A stretch of DNA of 64,000 nucleotides. Source: Bacteroidota bacterium. GTDB taxonomy: Bacteria > Bacteroidota > Bacteroidia > B-17B0 > Aurantibacillaceae. The translations under genes were made by a program, and so were the position numbers. Numbering within the stretch: the stretch's first letter is position 1; the number at the start of each line of letters is the position of its first letter. The stretch spans positions 1-64,000 of the forward strand of contig JAQZBQ010000008.1 in the NCBI GenBank assembly GCA_029237825.1, read 5' to 3'. This document shows, one piece after another, positions 27,331 to 36,792 of this stretch. Under the pieces are notes generated by a model. It worked only from the letters and a program-made list of their open reading frames with translations, ran no database searches and had not been told where the DNA came from.

Positions 27331-28743
27331 CTAATCAAAAAATTCATCAGAAAAATTCATAAGGTATACTTTTTCTGTTGCCCGCGTAAACGCAGTATAT
27401 AACCAGCGAATGTATTCAACATTCAGCATTTCTTTTGTGAGATATCCCTGATCGATGAAAACACACGGCCATTGTCCGCCCTGTGCTTTATGGCATGTTA
27501 CGGCATAATTAAATTTCACCTGCAACGCGTTGAAATAAGGATTGCTTTTGAGGTAAGCCATTCTTAACCCTTTGATTGGCTGGTCGGCAACATCTTCCAT
27601 AACTGCTTCAAACAAGGATTGCTGTTGTTCTTTGCTGAGCGCCGGTGCATCTGAATTTATGGATTCGAGCATCAGATTCAGGGTCACTTCAGGAGCGTTG
27701 GGATAATCACACAATTCAACAATGCATTCAGCAAAATGAAAGCCATAAATTTCTCTGCGTTTTATAATTTTTTTTATTTGAATGCTATCTCCGTTTGCAA
27801 TAAAACCCGCGTCTGATTTTTCATCAAGCCAGAAGTAATTGTTTTTTACCACCATCATTAAATCGCCGCCGGATAAATCTTCTTCAAGGTAACGTATTCG
27901 CTGCCTTACTGCCTGGTTAAATGAATTTGCGCGCTTGTTACTCCTGGTAACTATCAATACATCGTTAAATCCATACTTACTGTAAGCGGTGTTCAATGCG
28001 TCTTCTAACTCGTCACCGTTAAGGCGAATAACATCCGGAAAAGTTTTCAGTTTTGGAAAATCGTGTTCAAAGTTTGTAATGCATTGCCTTAAGTGGGTTG
28101 CATTTAGTAGGATTCCGCTTGCGTCCTGTTGCCTTGCTACTTGCTTTAATTCAATGTGCCTGATGTTTAGGTGGTAAGCTGCTTTCAATAAATCAATATT
28201 GAGGGCTGGGCTTTCTGAACTTCCTACCGGAGGAAGCTGAGCCGTATCACCAACTAAAATCAACTTGCAATTATCACCGGCATAAACGTATTCAAATAAA
28301 CTTTCCAGTAAGCTTGCATAAACCGACTCGGAGTTTGGATTATCCATGCCAATCATAGAGGCTTCGTCCACAATAAAAACAGTGTTGCGGTGTAAATTTT
28401 CGCCAAGCGTAAACATTACACCGCCGTCGTGGGTTGGAGTTTTTCGAAATATTTTTTTATGTATAGTTTGTGCAGGTTTTTGCGAATAGTTAGATAACAC
28501 TTTTGCTGCCCTACCCGTTGGCGCAAGTAAAATACTTTTCCACTTAAACGATGGTAATGTTTTAGAAAGGGCAGCAACCATATTTGTTTTTCCCGTACCC
28601 GCATAACCTTTTATAATCATGATTTCGCGATAATTAGTGCCGGAGATAAAATCGGATAAAAGGGAGATAAGATTGCTTTGATCGCTGGTTGGCGAAAAAT
28701 TCAAATAGCTCAGAAAAATTGAAGTAAAAGATGAACTATTCAT
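27331..28743 (-). CDS. RecD-like superfamily 1 DNA helicase
   Basis: A 470-residue ATP-dependent helicase of the RecD2/Pif1-like group. The P-loop is GYAGTGKT at 46-53, Walker B is FIVDEASM, motif III is LVGDTAQLPPVG, and the C-terminal UvrD-like part has AVTCHKAQGGQWPCVFID and YTAFTRATEKVYL. It lacks the long N-terminal region of RecD2 (about 720 residues or more), so it is a compact form common in Bacteroidota. A role in 5'-3' DNA unwinding during repair is likely but inferred. Confidence 0.88.
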   Translation of the reverse strand: MNSSSFTSIFLSYLNFSPTSDQSNLISLLSDFISGTNYREIMIIKGYAGTGKTNMVAALSKTLPSFKWKSILLAPTGRAAKVLSNYSQKPAQTIHKKIFRKTPTHDGGVMFTLGENLHRNTVFIVDEASMIGMDNPNSESVYASLLESLFEYVYAGDNCKLILVGDTAQLPPVGSSESPALNIDLLKAAYHLNIRHIELKQVARQQDASGILLNATHLRQCITNFEHDFPKLKTFPDVIRLNGDELEDALNTAYSKYGFNDVLIVTRSNKRANSFNQAVRQRIRYLEEDLSGGDLMMVVKNNYFWLDEKSDAGFIANGDSIQIKKIIKRREIYGFHFAECIVELCDYPNAPEVTLNLMLESINSDAPALSKEQQQSLFEAVMEDVADQPIKGLRMAYLKSNPYFNALQVKFNYAVTCHKAQGGQWPCVFIDQGYLTKEMLNVEYIRWLYTAFTRATEKVYLMNFSDEFFD

Positions 28744-28760
28744 AGTAAGCCGGATAAAAA

Positions 28761-29720
28761 TTAAAAGTCAAAGTTCGGGCATTTGGCAACACTGTGTTTT
28801 CCCCGTTCAGCTCCCATCGTAGCCATCATTGGTGTTAAACCTACCATAAATTCAAGTGAGTTTGGAGCAAATGTATTAAAGCGATTTATCGAATAATCAT
28901 ATGCAAAACCCGCTGTCACATTTTTGAAAAACCTGATTTGGAAAATACCGGATATGAAATCCTTATTTCTGATTGTTGCCCCTAAGCCAATACGCTTTTT
29001 GTAATAGGCCATAATATTTGCTTCCAGGCTCGGTATAGCGGTAAATGATGAATGTAAATTAAGCGCGGGAACAAGTGTTAATTCATTTTCAAGGAAAATT
29101 TTTTTACCGTATGAAATATAAAGGTGTGGTGCTAAAATAGATTTGTTGCCTATTTGTTTATCGCCCTGAACCTGCCGGGTTTTAAAGATTTGCTGAACGG
29201 ATATGTCAAGAAAAGTGGTTTTACTGTACATCCGTATGCCAGGAATAAAATCAGGATAAGCGTAAAAATAACTATTGTATGTTTTAGCGTAAACCGGATC
29301 TGCCGGCGAAATGTAATGCTTTCTTATACCAAATTTTCTTACTCCAGCAAATACACCAAACGACATATTTAGGCGCTTTGTTACAGGTAAGTGCAAAGTG
29401 TAGGACGCGTAAAAACTTTCATTCTGAAAAATTCCTGCTTTTTCCTGATATAAATATATTCCCACATTGTGCCATCGCTTATAACTTCGTTCCGGCTTGA
29501 TCGTATAATTTGCACTGATGAAATTAGATGCAGGAGAGTTTTCAAAACCAATCCATTGTTTTCTTAATCCAACAATTGCTTCTAAACCAGCGTTTATATT
29601 TGTACCAGCGGCTGCCGGATTATAACCGTATTTATTAAAAGTATATTGGGTGTACTGTCCGGTTTGTTGACAAACCAAGCCCAGTGAAAAAAACAGTAGT
29701 ATGCAGGTTAACGTTTTCAT
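28761..29720 (-). CDS. PorP/SprF family type IX secretion membrane protein
   Basis: A 319-residue outer-membrane protein of the PorP/SprF family, needed for attachment or secretion of particular type IX cargo. After a signal peptide (residues 1-18) it has the typical start QYTQYTFNKYGYNPAAAGTN and GLRKQWIGFENSPA, then repeated barrel strands. It is the last gene of a three-gene operon: TPR protein, small type-B sorting-domain protein, PorP. It overlaps the preceding gene by one base (TAATG). PorP/SprF genes often pair with a specific type-B cargo, which fits this layout. Confidence 0.9.
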   Translation of the reverse strand: MKTLTCILLFFSLGLVCQQTGQYTQYTFNKYGYNPAAAGTNINAGLEAIVGLRKQWIGFENSPASNFISANYTIKPERSYKRWHNVGIYLYQEKAGIFQNESFYASYTLHLPVTKRLNMSFGVFAGVRKFGIRKHYISPADPVYAKTYNSYFYAYPDFIPGIRMYSKTTFLDISVQQIFKTRQVQGDKQIGNKSILAPHLYISYGKKIFLENELTLVPALNLHSSFTAIPSLEANIMAYYKKRIGLGATIRNKDFISGIFQIRFFKNVTAGFAYDYSINRFNTFAPNSLEFMVGLTPMMATMGAERGKHSVAKCPNFDF

Positions 29721-30271
29721 TACCTAAGTATGCTGATTTCTCCTTTTAAAATTTTTTTGCGATTTGATTTATCAGGATACAAAATATAGTAATAGGTGGC
29801 GTCAGGTAAGGGCATTCCAAAACTTGTTCCATCCCAGGGATAATAGGTGCCAACTTGTGTATGCACTTGCTGGCCCCATCTGTTATAAACAAATAAAGCA
29901 AAGTCGGGAAATTTGTGAATACGTGAGATGGACCAGGTGTCATTGAAATTATCATCGTTTGGTGTAAAATGATTGGAAGGCTCCGGTTGACACAGCAATT
30001 GTTCGATGTTGAAATAGACAGTTGTATCGTGGCTATCGGCTGACGTTATTTTTACGTAATATGAGCCCGGTTCTAAATCAGTTATTTCAGAAGCGGTTTT
30101 TCCATTACTCCATTTAATTTGAAACGGCGGTAATCCGGAAATAATCTGAACGGAAGCTTCTGCTAATTCGCATACTGTTTCAAACTTCGTTAAATTAACC
30201 TGCAAACCTTGCGCCTTAACGAACTTACAGGAAACCAAACTTACGAGGAGTATGACAACGATTTGTTTCAT
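29720..30271 (-). CDS. Small T9SS type-B sorting-domain protein
   Basis: A 183-residue secreted protein. The signal peptide (1-20) is followed by one small Ig/SprB-repeat-like domain (PPFQIKWSNGKTASEITDLEPGSYYVKIT, split by turns) and by the gliding-motility-type C-terminal sorting domain. In the latter, FTPNDDNFNDTWSI, LFVYNRWGQQVH, YPWDGTSFGMPLPDATYYY and a final KGEISILR are all visible. Type-B cargo is usually hundreds to thousands of residues long, so this is close to the smallest possible form. It overlaps the TPR gene by four bases and the PorP gene by one. Confidence 0.85.
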   Translation of the reverse strand: MKQIVVILLVSLVSCKFVKAQGLQVNLTKFETVCELAEASVQIISGLPPFQIKWSNGKTASEITDLEPGSYYVKITSADSHDTTVYFNIEQLLCQPEPSNHFTPNDDNFNDTWSISRIHKFPDFALFVYNRWGQQVHTQVGTYYPWDGTSFGMPLPDATYYYILYPDKSNRKKILKGEISILR

Positions 30272-30990
30272 TTGCAGAAGTTTTGAATTAAGTCGTTCGC
30301 AGCTTCTACACCTTCCTCTTTTGCTTTGTGAAGGGTTTCACAAGCATTTGTTTTTTCACCATTTTGGGAATACGCATAAGCCAAAGCTAAATAGGCTTCA
30401 GATAAATTATGGTCAAGCGCCAAGGCGCTTTTATAATCAGTAATGGCATCCGAATAATTTTCTGAAATTTCGTGCCAATATCCACGATTGTAATATGCCA
30501 TTGCATACCTGGGATTAATTAAAAGGCATTTATCCAGATCTTTAATCGCGTTAGAATAGTCTTCTAACAACCCTTTTGCTAAAGCTCGGTTATAAAATGC
30601 TTTCTCATGCTGAGGATTTAATTCTACTACTTTATTGAAATTATCAATTGCCTCTACATATTTCTCTTTAAGTGCAAATAATAAACCTTTTAAAAAATAG
30701 ATTTCATAAAAGTTCGGGTTAATTTGTTCTAATTGAATTAACGTAACCTTGGCGTCCTGCAAGAGATTTAATTTTATTTGAGAATAGGCTTTGATATAGA
30801 GAATGCTGTCGACCTGAATGTGAGATGAATTTATTGAAGCTATCTCATCCAGTGTGAGCTGATAATTTTTGTTATTAAAGTTTTCCTTGATTTTACGCGC
30901 ATGAGGGATCTCCTGACTAAAACCTAACAAGCCTGACAGTAAAAAAATAATTATAATAGTTTTTAAAATCAATGTTCTATCTCTCATCAA
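30268..30990 (-). CDS. Tetratricopeptide repeat protein
   Basis: A 240-residue exported TPR protein. A signal-like hydrophobic segment (residues 10-25, IIIIFLLSGLLGFSQ) precedes about five TPR units in tandem. The clearest read YVEAIDNFNKVVELNPQHEKAFYNRA, YSNAIKDLDKCLLINPRYAMAYYNRG and YSDAITDYKSALALDHNLSEAYLAL, each interrupted here for brevity by the usual turns. It likely serves as a periplasmic scaffold. It is the first gene of the TPR / type-B / PorP operon; the sorting-domain gene overlaps its end (ATGA). Confidence 0.85.
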   Translation of the reverse strand: MMRDRTLILKTIIIIFLLSGLLGFSQEIPHARKIKENFNNKNYQLTLDEIASINSSHIQVDSILYIKAYSQIKLNLLQDAKVTLIQLEQINPNFYEIYFLKGLLFALKEKYVEAIDNFNKVVELNPQHEKAFYNRALAKGLLEDYSNAIKDLDKCLLINPRYAMAYYNRGYWHEISENYSDAITDYKSALALDHNLSEAYLALAYAYSQNGEKTNACETLHKAKEEGVEAANDLIQNFCK

Positions 30991-31070
30991 ATCACTAATC
31001 CATTCTCACTTACCTCTATTCCCTAATCCCTGATCACTATTCACTAGTCACAAACCCTTGTCATTAATTA
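30991..31070. repeat. Degenerate short repeat spacer upstream of the TPR operon
   Basis: This 80-base gap contains imperfect units such as TCACTAATCCATTCTCACTT, CCCTAATCCCTGATCACTA and TTCACTAGTCAC. They match the style of the parA-parB spacer at 6712-6777. No hairpin or promoter stands out. Confidence 0.45.
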
Positions 31071-33029
31071 CTAATTCTTCTCCACCCAGTCGCCGTGTTC
31101 TTTTATTAATCCAATTAATTCGTCAACGGCGTTTTCACTAGGTACGTTTTTCTTAACCACCTCTTTGCCTTTATATAATGAAATTTTTCCAACGCCAACA
31201 CCAACATATCCATAATCCGCATCTGCCATTTCGCCGGGTCCGTTTACAATACAACCCATAATACCAATTTTAATTCCTTTTAAGTGATCAGTACGTTCAC
31301 GGATTTTAGCAGTGGTTTCCTGAAGGTCGAATAACGTTCTTCCACAACTCGGACATGAGATATATTCAGTTTTGCTGATTCGTGTTCGCGTTGCCTGAAG
31401 AATGCCAAAGGCAGTGGAATTAATGATTGGAAGCGAAGTACAATTTTGTTGTTTTATCCATGTACCATCTCCAAATCCATCTAGTAATAAGGCTCCTATT
31501 TCAGAGGAGCAACCTAGCTGGAAATCCTGTTCGGATATGTTTTTGTAATTTCTTTTGATGATAACCGGAAGGACGCAGTTGTGTTCTGCCAGGGTTATAA
31601 ACTGTCTTCTCAGTTCCGGCATGGCATGTGGGTTAAAACTATCTGCAACCAATACGACATTATCAAGGGCTTTTACTCCGGAAAGAAAGTCAGTAGTTAA
31701 AACATCCTTCGTTACAACCACAAAATTTAATTCAGGATGTATTTTTTCGGATTCTAAAAATTCAGTGCCGCAAAAAAGGGGGAATTGCCTTACAGGAGTG
31801 CTGATGTCTTTCCATGTATTTGAATTATAAATAATTCCCAAGGTTCCTGGTATTTCAAAGGAAACCGTTTTATCGCCTGCATACACGTAATCGCAGGCAA
31901 GATCAGTAATGTTCCATTTATCCAGTGGTATCGAATAATTATAGCCAAGAGGATAGAAAGAGGATGGTGTAATATTTTCTTTTTCGCTTAAATCGGCAAT
32001 AACCCGAGGCACATTATTGCCTCCAATATTCAAAACAGCAATCGATTCCCTTTTATTATAATGATACGGATCATAGGGTAATCTTATTTTTCCGTTCTCA
32101 GTTGGAATCGGTTCTATGTTTTGATGAAGCTTAATTTTCTCAGCGCTATACCTATCCACTAACGCTTTGGCAACTGGTATTTCAAACTCCGGATCTTCGG
32201 TTAATGACACGCGAACAGTATCACCCAATCCATCTTCCAGTAATGCACCAATCCCCACCGCCGATTTAATTCTTCCATCTTCACCATCACCTGCCTCAGT
32301 TACACCTAAGTGTAAGGGGTAATTCCTATTAGTTTCCATCATTTTTTGCACAAGCAGACGATAAGCCTGTACCATGACTTGTGCATTACTGGCTTTCATG
32401 GAAATTACAATATTCTGGTAGTTGAGGTCTTCACAAATACGGAGAAATTCAAACGCCGATTCCACCATACCTAAGGGAGTATCGCCGTAACGGCTTAAAA
32501 TCCGATCACTCAGAGAACCGTGGTTAGTGCCAATACGCATGGCCGTTCCATACTCTTTACAAATTTTCACTAAAGGCGTAAATCGTTGTCTGATTCTTTC
32601 TAATTCCTGTTTATAGGCAGAGTCTGTATATTCAATTTCTTCAAATTTTTTCTTGTCAGCGTAATTTCCAGGGTTCACACGTACTTTTTCAATGACCCGT
32701 GCTGCGTGTTCAGCAGCATTTGGCGTAAAGTGAATATCCGCAACCAAAGGCGTATTGTATCCTGCTGCAACTAGTTCCTTCTTAATGAGTTCGAGGTTTT
32801 TTGCTTCATTTAAACTAGGAGCGGTTATTCGTACCAGTTCACACCCGGCTTCAATCATGCGTATACTTTGCGCAACGGTTGCTTTGGTGTCCATCGTATC
32901 GGTGGTAGTCATGCTCTGTAAGCGGATAGGGTTGTCTCCCCCAATTCCAATGTCACCGCACTTAACTTCTCGGGTTTTAAATCGTTTGTATTCCGTTAAC
33001 GAATTGCAATAGGGTAGGTATAAGTTCAT
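31071..33029 (-). CDS. ispG: IspG, 4-hydroxy-3-methylbut-2-enyl diphosphate synthase (long form)
   Basis: IspG (GcpE) carries out the penultimate step of the MEP isoprenoid pathway using a 4Fe-4S cluster. The 652-residue protein is the long Bacteroidota/plant type, with an extra domain of about 250 residues between the TIM barrel and the cluster domain. The barrel begins with REVKCGDIGIGGDNPIRLQSM, and a MRIGTNHGSLSDRI box follows. The cluster cysteines are in CPSCGRT and GIMGCIVNGPGEMADADYG near the C-terminus. Length and motifs are complete. It is followed on the same strand by the TPR/PorP operon after an 80-base spacer. Confidence 0.96.
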   Translation of the reverse strand: MNLYLPYCNSLTEYKRFKTREVKCGDIGIGGDNPIRLQSMTTTDTMDTKATVAQSIRMIEAGCELVRITAPSLNEAKNLELIKKELVAAGYNTPLVADIHFTPNAAEHAARVIEKVRVNPGNYADKKKFEEIEYTDSAYKQELERIRQRFTPLVKICKEYGTAMRIGTNHGSLSDRILSRYGDTPLGMVESAFEFLRICEDLNYQNIVISMKASNAQVMVQAYRLLVQKMMETNRNYPLHLGVTEAGDGEDGRIKSAVGIGALLEDGLGDTVRVSLTEDPEFEIPVAKALVDRYSAEKIKLHQNIEPIPTENGKIRLPYDPYHYNKRESIAVLNIGGNNVPRVIADLSEKENITPSSFYPLGYNYSIPLDKWNITDLACDYVYAGDKTVSFEIPGTLGIIYNSNTWKDISTPVRQFPLFCGTEFLESEKIHPELNFVVVTKDVLTTDFLSGVKALDNVVLVADSFNPHAMPELRRQFITLAEHNCVLPVIIKRNYKNISEQDFQLGCSSEIGALLLDGFGDGTWIKQQNCTSLPIINSTAFGILQATRTRISKTEYISCPSCGRTLFDLQETTAKIRERTDHLKGIKIGIMGCIVNGPGEMADADYGYVGVGVGKISLYKGKEVVKKNVPSENAVDELIGLIKEHGDWVEKN

Positions 33030-33094
33030 GTATTTATAGCGGCAAAATGACTTTGTATGTTATTCGCAGAAGCTTTAATTAATTGCTTTACGCA

Positions 33095-33844
33095 TTAAAA
33101 TATTTTATATAAAATGGGTTTACTTGGGCTGGCATCATTCTCAAAACTGGCAATTTGCAAATTTAAGATGTATGTTCCATCGTTGATTTCATTTGGTACA
33201 TAAATCAATTCGGTAATTGTTTTTTGAAACTGAGTGTTGTTTGGATATTGCCAGAAGGCATGGTGTGCAAGCAGTTTTCCTTCGTCGTTCTCCCGGTCAA
33301 TTGAAGGCATGTCAATTAGGAGGTGTTCTACTCCTTTTACATTTAAAAAGTGAATGGCTTCCTCTAACACATACGGCGGATTGGTATTTGAGTATTGCAT
33401 TGATAATTTATTCAATCCGTTTGATAACGTTCTGATCACTAAAGCTTCCGGTTTTGAATTTTCTAGCGCCGCTTCGAGCTGTTTTTTAGTGATCACAAAA
33501 TCACCGTTTTCCACTTCGAATGGTAAAACTGTAATCACTTCTGCCAAATACATAAATTGTTTCAGACATTGGTTGATTGTGACAAATTCTTTGCTGATAT
33601 GGCCTACGCACTCCGTATGGGTTCCATTTCCATGCGGGTTAAAGGTGATATCCCGAAAATTTACGGAGCCGCCCTGATTTACATCGCCAATCCAATTGCC
33701 GTTTATTACGGGTTCAATTTTCATCGGATTAACATACCAGGCACTTGGATTATTTTTGCCGGCACGTAAAGGAATGGAAATGTCAATGGGTTGATAGATG
33801 TCAATTTTGTAATCTTTGCCTTTATGAAATATGGAAGCAATCAT
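33095..33844 (-). CDS. Cyclase family protein (kynurenine formamidase-like)
   Basis: A 249-residue member of the cyclase/formamidase family of metal-dependent amidohydrolases. The metal motif appears as HGNGTHTECVGH near residue 75, in the place of the usual HxGTHxDxPxH. The second region has LLIDMPSIDRENDEG and a late AHHAFW. Members hydrolyse N-formylkynurenine, isatin or cyclic amides. The Glu-Cys in place of Asp-x-Pro suggests a branch other than classical KynB. No tryptophan catabolism genes are seen nearby. Confidence 0.8.
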   Translation of the reverse strand: MIASIFHKGKDYKIDIYQPIDISIPLRAGKNNPSAWYVNPMKIEPVINGNWIGDVNQGGSVNFRDITFNPHGNGTHTECVGHISKEFVTINQCLKQFMYLAEVITVLPFEVENGDFVITKKQLEAALENSKPEALVIRTLSNGLNKLSMQYSNTNPPYVLEEAIHFLNVKGVEHLLIDMPSIDRENDEGKLLAHHAFWQYPNNTQFQKTITELIYVPNEINDGTYILNLQIASFENDASPSKPILYKIF

Positions 33845-34017
33845 TTATTTATTTTAAGGAAGGTTAAATGTACTGTTTTCTCTCTAAAGGATTTTTCGAA
33901 TCTTGTAGAATATTTGTAAAAGTATAATAGGGAATTAAGGTTGATTTTCGCAGGCAAAATAAGATTCTGTAAAATTTTTGGATAAACAATAGTTTTAACA
34001 AAAAAAAGTTGAAAAAG

Positions 34018-34048
34018 TTTGATTTTTAATAAATATGATATAACTTAG
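34018..34048 (+). promoter_or_regulatory. Candidate promoter for the porP-gldKLMN locus
   Basis: TTTG at 34018-34021 and TAACTTAG at 34041-34048 are 19 bases apart, matching the Bacteroidota TTTG-N19-TAnnTTTG layout with one mismatch in the -7 element. Transcription would start near 34055, giving an untranslated leader of about 47 bases before the porP ATG. Confidence 0.5.
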
Positions 34049-34101
34049 TCCCCTAGGTATTTTAACGATCCTTAACAAAAACTAAATTAAATTGGTATAA
34101 T

Positions 34102-35079
34102 ATGAAGAAAATCTTTACCACCTTAACTGTTGCATTAGCAGCATTCACTAGCGTTTCATTCGCTCAGCAAGATCCGCAATTCACTCAGTTTATGCACAGT
34201 AAATTGATTTACAATCCGGGTTATGCGGGAACCAGCGAAGCAATTTGCGCGAACGTATTATACCGTCAGCAATGGGTGAATTTCCCAGGTGCACCTAAGA
34301 CAGGTTTGTTAAGTTTTGACATGCCGATTGGCCAATTGCCACTGGCAATAGGGTTAAACGTGATGACTGACCAGATTGGTTTTGACAAAACGTTATTTGC
34401 CCGTTTGGCTTTATCGTACAACCGCCGTATTGGAGCTGGTGTATTGGGTTTAGGAATTGATGGAGGTATTTTACAGAAGCAATTCAATGGGAATTGGATT
34501 ACTCCAGATGGTCCTACAGCGTATGATGCTACTATTCCTGGACATACTTCGGGAGTAACACCTGTTACAAATTCAGGTTTAAATAAATTGAGTTATGACT
34601 TTGGTTTCGGCGCATTTTATTCCATCGCCAATAAAATGTATGTGGGTATTTCTTCAACCCACTTAGCTGCTCAAGATATTAAAGCTAATGAAGAGGTTAA
34701 ATATGCCTTGGCACGTCATTATTACATTGTTGGTGGATACACGTTTGATTTAGGAGAGGGTGGCAAACACGGTATTAACCCTAACGTTAAAATTAAGTCG
34801 GATGCAGCTTCTACACAGCTGGATGTTAACTTAACCTATATTTATAACCGTACGTTCTGGGTAGGTGTTTCTTACCGTATGCAGGATGCGATTGCTCCTA
34901 TGTTAGGTGCCCGTTTCCTTAAAGATAAGAGCTTGAAAGTAGGTTATTCTTATGATGTCACCATGTCTAAAATTAAAGGTTATAGTGCCGGAACACATGA
35001 AATCATGTTAGGATATTGTTTCAATGTGAAGAAGCCTAAAAAAGTAACTTCTTACCAAAACGCAAGATTTTTAGATTAA
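34102..35079 (+). CDS. PorP/SprF family type IX secretion membrane protein, gld-linked
   Basis: A 325-residue outer-membrane protein of the PorP/SprF family placed directly before gldK. The signal peptide (1-21, ending in SFAQQ) is followed by QFTQFMHSKLIYNPGYAGTSE and YRQQWVNFPGAPKTG, the family signature, and then barrel strands ending in HEIMLGYCFNVKKPKK. In Porphyromonas the gene before the PorK-PorL-PorM-PorN set is porP, needed for secretion and surface attachment of cargo. This is the second family member in the window; the other (28761-29720) is tied to a single small cargo gene. Confidence 0.93.
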   Translation: MKKIFTTLTVALAAFTSVSFAQQDPQFTQFMHSKLIYNPGYAGTSEAICANVLYRQQWVNFPGAPKTGLLSFDMPIGQLPLAIGLNVMTDQIGFDKTLFARLALSYNRRIGAGVLGLGIDGGILQKQFNGNWITPDGPTAYDATIPGHTSGVTPVTNSGLNKLSYDFGFGAFYSIANKMYVGISSTHLAAQDIKANEEVKYALARHYYIVGGYTFDLGEGGKHGINPNVKIKSDAASTQLDVNLTYIYNRTFWVGVSYRMQDAIAPMLGARFLKDKSLKVGYSYDVTMSKIKGYSAGTHEIMLGYCFNVKKPKKVTSYQNARFLD

Positions 35080-35250
35080 TTTGTAACCTTTTAAAAAAAG
35101 CACCGTTTAAGTCCCCTACAACCTTTATTTTTTGTTAATAATTTGTTAATAAAGTTGAGTGTCACTATTTAAAAACAGAGGGATTATAAACAACAAGAAA
35201 GCAAAATGAATTCACAAAATTCACTAGCTAAAAATTAAACAAAAGCACTT

Positions 35251-36792
35251 ATGAAAAAACTGATTGTATTAGCTTCGTTTATTGCCGTTGTTACAGGATG
35301 TAACAAAAAGGCAGGAGAGTTAGTCGGCGTTGCTGGGAGGGAACAATGGTTTCAGCCTGATCCGTTCGGTACTCTCTACATCCCAATGGGTAGTTACCAT
35401 ATGGGACCAAGCGACGAAGAGATTACTATGGCTCATACAGCTAAATCCAAAATGGTTTCTGTACAGGCCTTTTATATTGACGATTCAGAGATTTCGAATA
35501 ATGAATACCGTCAGTTTGTTTATTGGGTGCGCGATTCTATTGCCCGTAAACTTTTATTGAACAACGGTTTCGAAGAAGATTATGGTATCCCACAGGAAGA
35601 ATTCCTCGCTATGTGGCCTGTTTACGTAGGAGATAATAACCTTCAGGAGCCATACATGAACTGGGAAGAAAAGATTAAATGGGATGATGGCGAAGAGGAT
35701 TACCGTTTAGCGTTACAACCATTATATTTACCGGAAGGCGAGCGTTTTTATAACCGTAAGGAAATTGATGCACGTAAGTTAAACTATGAATATTACAGAA
35801 TTGATATTCGTTTAGCTGCAGCCAAATCAAACCGCTTCATTCCTCAAAAATCTTTAGATGTACAAGACGGCTCTCATGAATACAAAAAAGCGGAGTACAT
35901 TAACGGGGTGCATTTAAATGACGGTTCTTCTCCTGGTGTACCAGGGCAGCCATCCACTCCGGTAGGTGATCCTGGAAAAGATCCAAAAACGTTAGGAACG
36001 TACAATGTTGAAGATCAGGTTTCTGTTGGTCAGGGAAATTATGTACCGCGTGAAAGAAAAGGGGTTGACCGTTCTGTATTTATCCTGAAAGATGTTATTA
36101 ATGTATATCCGGATACTCTGGCCTGGGTACATGATTTTACCTATTCATTCAACGAACCGATGACAAACATGTATTTCTGGCACCCGGCTTATGATGACTA
36201 TCCGGTTGTTGGTGTAACCTGGAAGCAGGCTCGGGCATTCAGTATCTGGCGTTCTAATTTATTAAATAACTTTTTGATTGGTAACGGTATGACAATCGTA
36301 AATGATTTCCGTTTGCCAACTGAATCAGAGTGGGAATATGCTGCTCGCGGAGGAAATGATTTATCTCCGTATCCATGGGGAGGACCATACATCCGTAATG
36401 CACGCGGATGTTTCTTAGGAAACTTTAAACCAATGAGAGGGTCTTATATTGATGATGGTGGATTTCACTCGGTTTACATTTATTCTTATAATCCAAATGA
36501 TTATGGTTTATATTGTATGGCTGGAAACGTTTCTGAGTGGACAAGTAATGCGTTTGATGAATCCGCTTACGATTTCGCTCACGATTTAAACCCGGATTAT
36601 GTTTATGAAGCTCAGGATAAAGACGCAAATGTTTTAAAACGTAAGGTAATTCGTGGTGGTTCCTGGAAAGATGTTGGTTATTACCTTCAGGTAAGTTCAA
36701 GAACTTACGAATACCAGGATACTGCTAAATGCTACATTGGTTTCCGTAATGTTATGACTTATTTAGGCCGTTCTAAAGGCGATGAAATTTAG
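35251..36792 (+). CDS. gldK: Gliding/T9SS lipoprotein GldK (PorK)
   Basis: GldK is an outer-membrane lipoprotein that forms the periplasmic ring with GldN under the type IX translocon. The 513-residue protein has a lipoprotein signal with Cys17 (VVTGCNKK), then a formylglycine-enzyme/SUMF1-like fold: IPMGSYHMGPSDEE, VVGVTWKQARAFSIWR, FRLPTESEWEYAARGG, CMAGNVSEWTSNAF and VIRGGSWKD. It is a little longer than Flavobacterium GldK, partly through a Gly/Pro-rich loop at about 228-250 (SSPGVPGQPSTPVGDPGKDP). It begins 171 bases after porP and is followed by gldL. Confidence 0.96.
   Translation: MKKLIVLASFIAVVTGCNKKAGELVGVAGREQWFQPDPFGTLYIPMGSYHMGPSDEEITMAHTAKSKMVSVQAFYIDDSEISNNEYRQFVYWVRDSIARKLLLNNGFEEDYGIPQEEFLAMWPVYVGDNNLQEPYMNWEEKIKWDDGEEDYRLALQPLYLPEGERFYNRKEIDARKLNYEYYRIDIRLAAAKSNRFIPQKSLDVQDGSHEYKKAEYINGVHLNDGSSPGVPGQPSTPVGDPGKDPKTLGTYNVEDQVSVGQGNYVPRERKGVDRSVFILKDVINVYPDTLAWVHDFTYSFNEPMTNMYFWHPAYDDYPVVGVTWKQARAFSIWRSNLLNNFLIGNGMTIVNDFRLPTESEWEYAARGGNDLSPYPWGGPYIRNARGCFLGNFKPMRGSYIDDGGFHSVYIYSYNPNDYGLYCMAGNVSEWTSNAFDESAYDFAHDLNPDYVYEAQDKDANVLKRKVIRGGSWKDVGYYLQVSSRTYEYQDTAKCYIGFRNVMTYLGRSKGDEI

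Noticed and set aside
35131-35157. Possible promoter for gldK (TTTG and TAAAGTTG)
   Set aside because: The spacing is 15 rather than 19 bases and the -7 element is mismatched, so read-through from porP is as likely.
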